Part shown: positions 7,973-15,172 of the stretch, one piece after another
Layout of the letters: every line of letters starts with the position of its first letter
How positions within the stretch are numbered: position 1 is the stretch's first letter
NCBI RefSeq assembly: GCF_004345735.1
Contig: NZ_SLXL01000007.1
Location: forward strand, 1 to 64,000
From: Rhodovulum adriaticum
GTDB taxonomy: Bacteria > Pseudomonadota > Alphaproteobacteria > Rhodobacterales > Rhodobacteraceae
Direction of reading: 5' to 3'
DNA length: 64,000 bases
The notes under the pieces: generated by a model
Seen by the model: only the letters and a program-made list of their open reading frames with translations
The model's database searches: none
Told to the model about the DNA's origin: nothing
Program-made: the position numbers and the translations under genes

Positions 7973-8932
7973 GTGAAGACCCCTCGCGAAATCGAGCAAA
8001 TCCTCGCCACCCTGCGGAACCTGCACATCAAGACCTCTCGGGACGCGGAATTCGCGTCCCACCTCGACCGGCTGCTGAAGCGCGATGTGGACGGCAATCT
8101 CCTGCCTGAGGCACGCCGTTTCACGCGGACCGGCGAAACCCGCGGCATCATGGTCGTCGATGGACCCGGGGGTGGAAAATCCACCCTCGTGGACCGCAGC
8201 CTGGCCCGCCATCCGGTGCTGGCGGGCACCGGGCGCGAGGCGCCGTTCTATCTTTCCGGCATCGTGCCCAGCCCTGCCACGTTCAAGTGCATGACCCTCG
8301 AACTGCTCGAGCGGAGCGGCTACCCGGAGGTGTCGGGGCGCCGGGAAGCCTGGAACATGTGGCAGGTTCTGCGCAACCGGCTGCGGATGCTGGGGGTATC
8401 GGTGCTCTGGATCGACGAGGCGCATGACCTCTTCTGCGCGGACCGGAACCTGATCTTGCGGGCCATCAAGACCCTGATGCAGGGCGAGCATGCCGTGATC
8501 GTGATCCTCTCGGGCACCGAGCAGCTGTCCGAGATCATCCGCAGCGACCCCCAGGTCAAGCGCCGGTTCTCCGCAATCCACCTGCCGCCCATCGCGTCCG
8601 AAGTTGATCGGGACCTCTTCACCTCGGTGCTGGAGGACTATTGCCGCCGCGCCGATCTGGAGCCCCCGGAAGAGGACGACATCATGGATCGGCTGTTTCA
8701 CGGGGCGCGGTACCGGTTCGGCCGCTGCGTGGAATTGATCGTCGCGGCGATCGAACGGGCGCTCGAGGACGGGGCACCGCAGGTCGACGTGCAGGCCTTC
8801 GCGCAGGCCTGGGCCATGCAGGAAGGGTGCCCGCCAGACCGCAACATCTTCCTCGTGGAGGACTGGCGGGCGATCACGCTCGACGGTGAAGAGTCCCCCG
8901 CTGGGGTCCACAATCGCAAGCGGCGGGGGTGA
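7973..8932 (+). CDS. tnsC: TnsC/TniB-like AAA+ ATPase, transposition regulator
   Basis: TnsC forms ATP-dependent filaments on target DNA and links the target selector (TniQ/TnsD) to the TnsAB transposase. The 319-residue protein has Walker A GPGGGKST (residues 64-71), Walker B VLWIDEAHDLF (D148, E149), a sensor-1-type VILSGTEQL and an arginine-finger-like VKRRFSAIHLPP. The start is GTG, two bases after the tnsB stop. The end overlaps the region before tniQ. No cargo gene interrupts the operon. Confidence 0.92.
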   Translation: MKTPREIEQILATLRNLHIKTSRDAEFASHLDRLLKRDVDGNLLPEARRFTRTGETRGIMVVDGPGGGKSTLVDRSLARHPVLAGTGREAPFYLSGIVPSPATFKCMTLELLERSGYPEVSGRREAWNMWQVLRNRLRMLGVSVLWIDEAHDLFCADRNLILRAIKTLMQGEHAVIVILSGTEQLSEIIRSDPQVKRRFSAIHLPPIASEVDRDLFTSVLEDYCRRADLEPPEEDDIMDRLFHGARYRFGRCVELIVAAIERALEDGAPQVDVQAFAQAWAMQEGCPPDRNIFLVEDWRAITLDGEESPAGVHNRKRRG

Positions 8933-8934
8933 CC

Positions 8935-10560
8935 ATGGCCCGGCTTTCCCCCTTCCTGCCTTTCGCCGAGGACGAGACCCCGCTTTCCTGGGCGGCGCGC
9001 CTGGCGGCGTTCCACACCGGGGGCCGGCTGGTCCCCTTTCTCAATGACCTCGGGATCGACCTCATGGCGCTCCGGGGCGGGGCCGATGACGCGATCACCC
9101 GCCTGTGCGAGATCGTCGGGCAGGACCCCGAACCGGTCCGTCGCAACAGCATCACCCGTCTTGGTAACCGTCGCTTCGGCCTGCGTGGCGAAGAATTCTA
9201 CGCGGATATCACCGTGGGAAAGGCGACCCGCTTCTGCCCGGCCTGCCTGGCCGAGGACGAGGCGTCGGACCTGCCGCCGCACGCTGCCCGACGCTTGCGG
9301 CTGGCCTGGATGCTCGCGCCGGTGCGGACCTGCCCCCGGCATGGCCTGGCCCTGGTGGAGCGCAAGGCCGGGGCTTGGGACGACGTCACCCACGAGCTGC
9401 AGGCGCTGGTCCCCGAAACCGGCGCCGCCCTTGCCTCCCTGGCGAAATCCCGCCCGCCGCGCGCCCCGTCCGAACTCCAGTCCTATGTCCTCGCGCGCCT
9501 GGAAGGCGATGCTGGTCCTGCATGGCTTGATCGGCAGGGGATCGATCAGGTCGCCCGCGCCACCGAGATGCTGGGTCTTGTCTGCGCTTACGGCCCGAGA
9601 CGGAAACCCGCGGACATGACACCCGATGACCGCGAGGCGGCGATCGCCGTAGCGTGGCCCCACATGCGGGACGGAGAGGAAGGGGTCTGCGCGGCGTTCC
9701 AGGACCTCCTGGATAATGCGATCGCCCGGGGCACGGCGCTGTCGTCGCGGCGGGCCGTGTTCGGCGGGCTCTACCTCTGGCTTTCCAGCAGCAACTTGCG
9801 CAACGATCCCGGCCCCATTCGGGACCTGCTGCGCGCATTCATTATCGAAAACATGGACTTGATGCCCGGCCAGAACCTGCTTGGCGAGGTGATCCTGCAG
9901 CCACGCAAATCGAGCATTGCAAGCATTGCCAAGACTGAGCTCGTCGATACGCGCACGCTTCGGAACCTGTTGGTTTCCAAAGGACTCATCAAGCCGGAAA
10001 TGAAAGACGTCCCGGCCTGCTCGATCGTCCTCGACCATGATGTTGCCGTGCGGGTCGCCAAAGAGATTAAGGACGCGGTACCGGTGTCCGCCCTGCCGGA
10101 TTATCTACGCGCATCACGGCCCATCGTGAGTTGTCTGGTTTCAATGCGCATTCTCGTGCCTCTCAGCGAGGCCGATGCCCGGGCGGTTGGGCGACTTGGA
10201 AAGGCGGTACACCTTCACGACGTCGAGGCGCTGATGGCGCGTCTTGCGCGGATCGGCCCGGAAGTCGAGGTTGCGCCCCCGGGGATGCTAACCCTCGCGA
10301 AATGTGCCGAAAGAATCCACAAGGAACTCAGGTTCATCCTGCCCGATCTGCTCGATGGCTATCTCCGGCGCGTCGTGCGACTGGCTGGCACCCGCGGGTT
10401 CGAGGGCATTCTCGTGGATCCGGAAGAGGTGAAAGCCGCCGCGGGCAATCTCAACTGGCCCGGCATGCTGGAGGCGGGGCCGTCGGAGACCGATCTTCCG
10501 AAAGACACGGCGATTTCTGCCTACCGGAACAGATATAGGGGAATCACCTCGGCTTTATAG
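8935..10560 (+). CDS. tniQ: TniQ/TnsD-like target-selection protein
   Basis: TniQ-family proteins recruit TnsC to the insertion site. They act either by binding DNA themselves (TnsD) or by docking on a CRISPR effector, as in CRISPR-associated transposons. The N-terminus (LPFAEDETPLSWAARLAAFH) is typical. A zinc site is formed by FCPAC (C101, C104) and TCPRH (C133, H136). At 541 residues it is longer than the short TniQ of Cascade-linked elements and nearer to TnsD. A helix-turn-helix-like stretch (ASIAKTELVDTRTLRNLLVS, about 325-344) suggests its own DNA recognition. I chose ATG 8935; a GTG at 8929 overlaps the tnsC stop. The stop codon lies within a 22-base tandem duplication. Confidence 0.88.
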   Translation: MARLSPFLPFAEDETPLSWAARLAAFHTGGRLVPFLNDLGIDLMALRGGADDAITRLCEIVGQDPEPVRRNSITRLGNRRFGLRGEEFYADITVGKATRFCPACLAEDEASDLPPHAARRLRLAWMLAPVRTCPRHGLALVERKAGAWDDVTHELQALVPETGAALASLAKSRPPRAPSELQSYVLARLEGDAGPAWLDRQGIDQVARATEMLGLVCAYGPRRKPADMTPDDREAAIAVAWPHMRDGEEGVCAAFQDLLDNAIARGTALSSRRAVFGGLYLWLSSSNLRNDPGPIRDLLRAFIIENMDLMPGQNLLGEVILQPRKSSIASIAKTELVDTRTLRNLLVSKGLIKPEMKDVPACSIVLDHDVAVRVAKEIKDAVPVSALPDYLRASRPIVSCLVSMRILVPLSEADARAVGRLGKAVHLHDVEALMARLARIGPEVEVAPPGMLTLAKCAERIHKELRFILPDLLDGYLRRVVRLAGTRGFEGILVDPEEVKAAAGNLNWPGMLEAGPSETDLPKDTAISAYRNRYRGITSAL

Positions 10561-10578
10561 GGGAATCACCTCGGCTTT
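10535..10578. repeat. Perfect 22-base tandem duplication over the tniQ stop codon
   Basis: ATAGGGGAATCACCTCGGCTTT occurs twice back to back (10535-10556 and 10557-10578). The first copy encodes the last residues of TniQ (RGITSAL) and the tniQ stop TAG falls at the start of the second. It may be replication slippage or a remnant of an end-binding repeat. Confidence 0.8.
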
Positions 10579-10625
10579 GCTGAGCCGCCCGAACCCGCGC
10601 CTGACCCTTTCCCAGGCCCATATCT

Positions 10626-10655
10626 TTGCCGCCGCCATCTGGCGGCAATTTTTTT
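10626..10655 (+). terminator. Rho-independent terminator of the tns operon
   Basis: TTGCCGCC (10626-10633) pairs with GGCGGCAA (10641-10648) around a seven-base loop, and is followed by a run of seven T (10649-10655). It lies 66 bases after tniQ and just inside the presumed transposon end. Confidence 0.8.
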
Positions 10656-10665
10656 GAGAAAATCG

Positions 10666-10853
10666 ATGGCAGACAACCGCGTGTAAAATGGAAGTTCTGA
10701 TGGGTTCTGCGGGCTGGATTGATAAATAATCCATATAAATCAATTCCCTGTGCGCCGCCCTCTGGTGTGGATGGCAGCGTTTTCGTGGGTCGGACACTGT
10801 CTGTCCCACCCACCGAAAATCTGCCATTTCGGGGGTTATCTGCCATTTTGACA
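10666..10853. mobile_element. Putative right end of the Tn7-like transposon with four ATGGCAG motifs
   Basis: Four copies of an ATGGCAG motif lie in two nested inverted pairs. ATGGCAGACAACC (10666-10678, plus) pairs with ATGGCAGATAACC (10834-10846, minus), 12 of 13 identical. ATGGCAGCGTTTTCG (10771-10785, plus) pairs with ATGGCAGATTTTCG (10814-10827, minus). Read inward on the minus strand, the outer edge is TGTCAAAATGGCAGATAACC. The TGT start and closely repeated sites match the general plan of TnsB/TniA-bound ends. The terminus would be at 10853 (…GACA) or 10855 (…GACACA). A target-site duplication cannot be confirmed because the other end was not found. Confidence 0.5.
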
Positions 10854-11100
10854 CACGATTGCTTGCCACTGGCGCGCGTGCTTTCGAAAATATAACCTAA
10901 AAACAATGCCTTGCTGAATCGTGGCCTCGGGGCGCCCTTGGGCGCCCACCAGCCGGGCCGGGGCATTGACGGGCCGCCCCGCTCCTGCTTCCTCTCTGCC
11001 CAAGACCCGGGTCCTTTCACGAAACCACCGGCCGCCCCCAAGGCGGTCGCGCGGTGCCGTCGCGCTGGCGGCGGCACCGCGCTGCTGGAAAGGACATACC

Positions 11101-11291
11101 ATGGCCCGAATTCCCTTCGTCGACGCCCGCCCGGGCAGAGAGATCCCCACCGCCCGCGAGGTGCGCGGCATGACGCCGATGGTGTTGTTCGGACCCATTA
11201 CATCGACCTCCTCGTCGAACAGACCGATGGGCAGCGGGTCGCCTATACCGTCCGGCCCGAAGCCCGGGTGATCACGTCTTTCGTCAGGTGA
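11101..11291 (+). pseudogene. Relic of a second tnsA gene
   Basis: A ribosome site (GGAAAGGA) and ATG at 11101 begin a peptide with RPGREIPTAREVRG, which resembles the usual TnsA N-terminus. At 11167 the sequence changes frame into a 103-base block matching tnsA positions 5363-5465 at 99 of 103 bases without gaps. In the tnsA frame this gives THYIDLLVEQTDGQRVAYTV and then a TGA at 11289. The rest of the gene is missing. It is probably what remains of a related Tn7-like element that once occupied the same site. Confidence 0.65.
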
Positions 11292-11615
11292 CTCTTCGTT
11301 CTTGCTCCGCCGCCTGTGCGACATAGAGCAGGGCGCGGCCCGCCCCGCTTTCCCCTGCTGGCTGTGATGCGCAGGGTGGGAATCTGGGCTTGGATGACCG
11401 GATCGCTGCACGGAAATCCCGGAACCGCCCACAAAGCAGGCGCCGTGTGCATTTTCTGTGCACGAGTGTCTGTGCTGATCCCGCCGGCGCAAGAAGCGCT
11501 TGCCGCCATGCGGATTTCGTCGCTACGGTTGGTTCAAACGTGATGACGGCAATTGGGCCCCTAGCCTCCTTCGGTGAGGCAAGGGGCCTTTTTTGTTGAT
11601 CGGGTCGGGGGCAAG
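11292..11615 (+). promoter_or_regulatory. Untranslated leader of the amide operon
   Basis: No gene is seen in these 324 bases. They contain small inverted repeats (GTGC…GCAC near 11447-11465, GCGC-AAGAA-GCGC near 11489-11501) and a strong terminator-like hairpin (next entry) directly before the amiC-like start. The second gene of the operon encodes an ANTAR protein, and ANTAR proteins act on such leaders, so this is probably an antitermination control region. I did not find the classic pair of six-base A…G loops with certainty. Confidence 0.45.
11556..11594 (+). terminator. Strong intrinsic terminator/attenuator before the amiC-like gene
   Basis: GGCCCC-TA-GCCTC (11556-11568) pairs with GAGGC-AA-GGGGCC (11576-11588) and is followed by six T (11589-11594). 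It lies only 22 bases before the ATG of the first gene of the operon. It therefore stops transcription into that operon unless overridden, or ends a short leader RNA. Confidence 0.85.
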
Positions 11616-12752
11616 ATGCACAAAGCTTCTCTACATCGGATCGGTCTACTCTTCTCGACCACGGGCCCCTACGCGGCGCTGGGCCGGTCCGCATGGGACG
11701 GCGCCTCGATGGCGATCGAGGAGATCAATGCCGAGGGCAGCGTTTTCATAGAGCCGGTGATACGCGATCCCAAGGGCGTTCCGAATCTCTATGAACAATG
11801 TGCGCTGGACCTGCTGCGCGAAAGCGGGGTGCGGCATATCGTGGGCGGGATCACCTCGTGGTCGCGCAAGGACATGATCCCGGTGCTGGAGCGGCACGGG
11901 GCGATGCTGTGGTATCCTTGCCCCTATGAAGGGTTCGAGTGCAACGACCATGTCGTCTATCTAGGCGCCTGTCCAAATCAGCATCTGGTGCCGCTCGTCG
12001 ATCACGTTCTGCAGGACCGGCCCCGCCGTGCGGTGCTGGTCGGGTCGAACTATGTCTGGGGCTGGGAAACGCTGCGCGTCGCCCGCGAAAGGCTGGCCGC
12101 GGCCGGTGTGGACATCGCGGCAGAGCGGTTCGTTCCCTTGGGCGAAACCGAGTGCGCGCATCTGATACAGGAAATCGAGGCGTGCCGGCCGGATGTCATC
12201 GTCAACAGCCTGATCGGGCCCTCCAACCATGCCTTCATGCATCGGCTGGCCGCTTTGGGCCTGTCGGGGGCCGACTGCCAGGTGGTCAGCGCCAACCAGA
12301 CCGAAGCGGATCTGGACGAACTGGGTGATGCCGCCGACGGCATGCTGTCGATTTCCGCGTGGTTCGAGGGGATCGAAACCCCTGAGAACATCGCTTTCCG
12401 CAGCCGGATCGCCCAGACCTTCGGGCCGGATTACCGGGCGTCTTGCAATTTCGCGACCGCCTACATGGCTATTCGGCTGCTGGCGCAAGGGATCGCTGAG
12501 GTCGGGAATGACGACCCGCGGGCGGTTTTCGACGCCGTATCCGGGCGCGAGCTGAACACGGTCCTGGGGCCAACCCGGATCGACCCCGTAACGCGTCACA
12601 CCAGTCTTGTGCCGCGCATGGCAAGGCTACGCAACGGGACGTTCGAAATCATTCCCGGCAGCACGATCCAGGTGGATCCGGACCCCTACCTGACCCGCGT
12701 GCCCCCGCCCGGACCGAGGGAACGCAAACCCGACCTGAGGATCGTGTCATGA
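11616..12752 (+). CDS. AmiC-like ligand-sensing protein (periplasmic-binding-protein fold, cytoplasmic)
   Basis: The protein resembles the AmiC/UrtA/FmdD group of type I binding proteins (RIGLLFSTTGPYAALGRSAW near the N-terminus, GSNYVWGWE mid-protein). It has no signal peptide, so it probably works inside the cell. In Pseudomonas, AmiC holds the antiterminator AmiR inactive until an amide binds, and the next gene here encodes an AmiR-like protein. The length of 378 residues fits. The ATG at 11616 follows GGGGGCAAG; an earlier GTG at 11574 lies inside the attenuator hairpin and is unlikely. The gene overlaps the next by 4 bases. The specific ligand is unknown. Confidence 0.75.
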   Translation: MHKASLHRIGLLFSTTGPYAALGRSAWDGASMAIEEINAEGSVFIEPVIRDPKGVPNLYEQCALDLLRESGVRHIVGGITSWSRKDMIPVLERHGAMLWYPCPYEGFECNDHVVYLGACPNQHLVPLVDHVLQDRPRRAVLVGSNYVWGWETLRVARERLAAAGVDIAAERFVPLGETECAHLIQEIEACRPDVIVNSLIGPSNHAFMHRLAALGLSGADCQVVSANQTEADLDELGDAADGMLSISAWFEGIETPENIAFRSRIAQTFGPDYRASCNFATAYMAIRLLAQGIAEVGNDDPRAVFDAVSGRELNTVLGPTRIDPVTRHTSLVPRMARLRNGTFEIIPGSTIQVDPDPYLTRVPPPGPRERKPDLRIVS

Positions 12753-13336
12753 CAGCTATGCTTGATCTGAACTTCACCGGTCGCCGCGCGGTGGTGCTGC
12801 ACCCGACCGAAACCGTGCGCGCGCGGTTGGCCGCCCGCCTGGATGTGTTGGGTCTGACGGTCCAGGGCCATTGGCCGGACCTGCCAGAGGCCCCCATGGA
12901 TGTCCTCTTCGTGGACATCGACATGGGGCATGACGCGCAATTGCCCTGGGAACCGGGACACGCGCCGACGCCGGTGATCGGCGTGGTCCGTTCCGAAAGC
13001 CCCGGGCGGCTGGCCTGGGCGCTGCGTCAGAACCTGGATGCCTTCCTGTCCGAGGCCGCGCCGGAACTGGTCTATTCGTCGCTGGTCATCGCCGCGGCCA
13101 AGTGGGCCGAGCGCCAGCGACAGCGCGAGCGCGATGCAGAGACCGCCCGCCGGGCCGGCATGCGCCATGTACTGGTGCAGGCGGTGATCGAAATCATGGC
13201 CTCCCACGATGTGGACGAGATGGGCGCGCTGAAGAAACTGCGGACCCTGGCCATGGTCGAACGCGTCGCCCTGGAAGACGCGGCCCTGCTGGTGCTGAAC
13301 GCCCGCGGTGACCGTATGTCGGAAGGCCGGGCATGA
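12749..13336 (+). CDS. AmiR-like ANTAR-domain antiterminator
   Basis: This 195-residue protein has an N-terminal pseudo-receiver domain without an obvious phosphoacceptor pocket, a coiled region (KWAERQRQRERDAETARR) and a C-terminal ANTAR RNA-binding domain (VLVQAVIEIMASHDVDEMGA, then LKKLRTLAMVERVALEDAAL). ANTAR proteins bind leader RNA and prevent terminator formation. With the AmiC-like partner immediately upstream and an attenuator in the operon leader, it is very likely the operon's own inducer-responsive antiterminator. ATGA overlaps join it to both neighbours. Confidence 0.8.
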   Translation: MTAMLDLNFTGRRAVVLHPTETVRARLAARLDVLGLTVQGHWPDLPEAPMDVLFVDIDMGHDAQLPWEPGHAPTPVIGVVRSESPGRLAWALRQNLDAFLSEAAPELVYSSLVIAAAKWAERQRQRERDAETARRAGMRHVLVQAVIEIMASHDVDEMGALKKLRTLAMVERVALEDAALLVLNARGDRMSEGRA

Positions 13337-14232
13337 GCGACGCAAGCATACCGGTTAAATCCGACCCGTCGCGCGGCGGCCGCGGTTCAGTCCTGGTCCG
13401 GCTGCTGCGCCGGCCGCGCTCGGCCTTTGCGCTGATCGTCATCCTGACGATGGTGGGGGCGGCCGTCCTGGCGCCGTGGATCATGCCCTATAATCCAAAC
13501 AACCAGATGTTCGACGGCCTCAGCCTGGAGGGCGCGCCGTTGCCGCCCTCGTCGGAATTCTGGCTGGGTACGGACCTGTTGGGGCGCGATCTGTTTTCGC
13601 GGTTGATCCTGGGCACCCAGACCTCTCTGATCATCGGGGTTCTGGCGAATGGCATCGCCGTCCTGCTGGGCGCGACCGTGGGGATTACCGCAGGCTATTT
13701 CGGTGGTTGGATCGGCGGCATTCTGATGCGGTTCACCGACCTGATGATGGCCTTTCCCGCGCTGCTGCTGGCCATCGTTTTGGCCGCGATCTTCAAGCCC
13801 TCGCTGCTGATCGTGGCGCTGGTGATCGCGATGGTGAACTGGGTGCAGATGGCGCGCGTCATCTACACCGAGACCCGCAGTCTGGCACAACGCGAATTCA
13901 TCGACGTGCAGCGTGCCATGGGTGCCTCGACCTTCCGCATCCTGGGCCGGCATATCCTGCCGCATCTGGTGTATTCGATCATCGTGTTCGGCACGCTGGG
14001 GATTTCCACCACCGTGCTCTTGGAGGCCACGCTCAGCTATCTCGGCGTCGGCGTGCAGCCCCCCACCCCCTCCTGGGGCAACATCATCTTCGAGAACCAG
14101 ACCTATTTCGCGAACGCGCCCTGGCTGGTGTTCTTTCCCGGCATCGCCATCGTCCTGCTGGCGTTGTCGTTCAACCTGCTGGGGGACGCCTTGCGCGATA
14201 CCCTCGATCCCAGACTGAAAGGGCGGCACTGA
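13333..14232 (+). CDS. ABC importer permease, dipeptide/oligopeptide DppC type
   Basis: This 299-residue inner-membrane permease has about six transmembrane segments, the N-terminal OppC-type helix (RSAFALIVILTMVGAAVLAP), GTDLLGRDLFSRLILG and the EAA loop (QRAMGASTFRILGRHILPHL). It pairs with the next gene to form the membrane channel of a peptide/nickel-family importer. The usual order is DppB then DppC; here the C-type permease comes first. Confidence 0.88.
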   Translation: MSDASIPVKSDPSRGGRGSVLVRLLRRPRSAFALIVILTMVGAAVLAPWIMPYNPNNQMFDGLSLEGAPLPPSSEFWLGTDLLGRDLFSRLILGTQTSLIIGVLANGIAVLLGATVGITAGYFGGWIGGILMRFTDLMMAFPALLLAIVLAAIFKPSLLIVALVIAMVNWVQMARVIYTETRSLAQREFIDVQRAMGASTFRILGRHILPHLVYSIIVFGTLGISTTVLLEATLSYLGVGVQPPTPSWGNIIFENQTYFANAPWLVFFPGIAIVLLALSFNLLGDALRDTLDPRLKGRH

Positions 14233-15152
14233 TGTGGGCCTATGTCATCCGCCGCCTCGGGGAATCCCTGCTGATCCTGCTGGGGATCAGCCTGGTCACC
14301 TTCGCCCTGCTGTATCTGGTCCCGGCCGATCCAGCGCGCCAGATTGCCGGGCGCTCGGCCACCGCCGAAACGGTCGCGAATATCCGCGCGCAACTGGGCC
14401 TGGATCAGCCATTCCACATCCAGTATCTGCGCTATCTGGGCAATCTCCTGCAGGGTGATCTGGGTCGGTCCTACCTGCAACGCACAGAGGTTTCGGAACT
14501 GATCGCCGCGCGGATGCCGGCAACGCTGCTCTTGATGCTGGCGGCCATCGTGGTTGAACTGATCATCGGGCTGACCATCGGGGCCGTCGCAGCGCTGAAG
14601 CGCAATTCCGCAGTCGACCAGTCGCTGATGGTGTTTTCCTTCGTCACCATCTCGGCCCCGCAATTCGTGGTGGGCATCCTGCTGCTCTATGTCTTTGCGG
14701 TGCAGTTGGGCTGGTTCCCGATCGGGGGCTACGGCACCTTCGGCCACCTGGTGCTGCCGGCGATTACCATCGGGCTCTTGGGGACCGGCTGGTATTCGCG
14801 CATGATGCGCAGCTCGATGATCGACGTTCTGGCACAGGACTATGTGCGCACGGCGCGCGCCAAGGGGCTGGGCCGGTTGCGCATCATCCTGCGCCATGTC
14901 GCGCCCAACGCGATCCTGCCCATCATCGCCATGATCGGCATTGATATCGGGCTGTTCATGTCCGGCATCGTCGTCGTGGAAAGCGTTTTCGGCTGGCCCG
15001 GTATCGGCCAGCTGGCCTGGCAGGCGATCCAGCGCGTGGACATTCCCATCATCATGGGGGTCACGCTGGTGTCGGCCTGTTTCATCGTTCTCGGGAACCT
15101 GCTGGCGGACCTTATCGCGCCGCTGGTGGACCCGCGGATCAAACTGAAATGA
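14232..15152 (+). CDS. ABC importer permease, dipeptide/oligopeptide DppB type
   Basis: This 306-residue permease starts with YVIRRLGESLLILLGISLVT, the characteristic DppB/OppB first helix, followed by DPARQIAGRSATAETVANIR and the EAA loop (ARAKGLGRLRIILRHVAPNA). It overlaps its upstream neighbour by one base (TGATG). With the DppC-type partner it forms the heterodimeric channel. Confidence 0.88.
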   Translation: MWAYVIRRLGESLLILLGISLVTFALLYLVPADPARQIAGRSATAETVANIRAQLGLDQPFHIQYLRYLGNLLQGDLGRSYLQRTEVSELIAARMPATLLLMLAAIVVELIIGLTIGAVAALKRNSAVDQSLMVFSFVTISAPQFVVGILLLYVFAVQLGWFPIGGYGTFGHLVLPAITIGLLGTGWYSRMMRSSMIDVLAQDYVRTARAKGLGRLRIILRHVAPNAILPIIAMIGIDIGLFMSGIVVVESVFGWPGIGQLAWQAIQRVDIPIIMGVTLVSACFIVLGNLLADLIAPLVDPRIKLK

Positions 15153-15172
15153 CCAACAGGAGAGGAAGACCC

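Noticed and set aside
5439-8911. Very long minus-strand reading frames opposite tnsA-tnsB-tnsC
   Set aside because: They mirror the codon structure of the plus-strand genes in high-GC DNA, lack ribosome sites and contain no recognisable domains; tnsB and tnsC have full catalytic motifs on the other strand.
3752-10859. ACACACGAT occurring at 3752-3760 and at 10851-10859 as a possible target-site duplication
   Set aside because: The right copy begins inside the presumed transposon terminus, and the left copy lies in the cas9 5' leader without an adjacent TGT-type end or motif cluster. A 9-base match can arise by chance.
10544-11077. Minus-strand frames across the transposon right end
   Set aside because: They run through the terminator hairpin and the end motifs and have no protein-family character.
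1-11600. CRISPR array near cas9
   Set aside because: I looked for regularly spaced ~36-base repeats and for sequences complementary to the putative anti-repeat in the spacers and found none.
11574-11615. Upstream GTG start for the amiC-like gene
   Set aside because: It lies within the loop and stem of the attenuator hairpin; the ATG at 11616 has a plausible ribosome site and the normal N-terminus.
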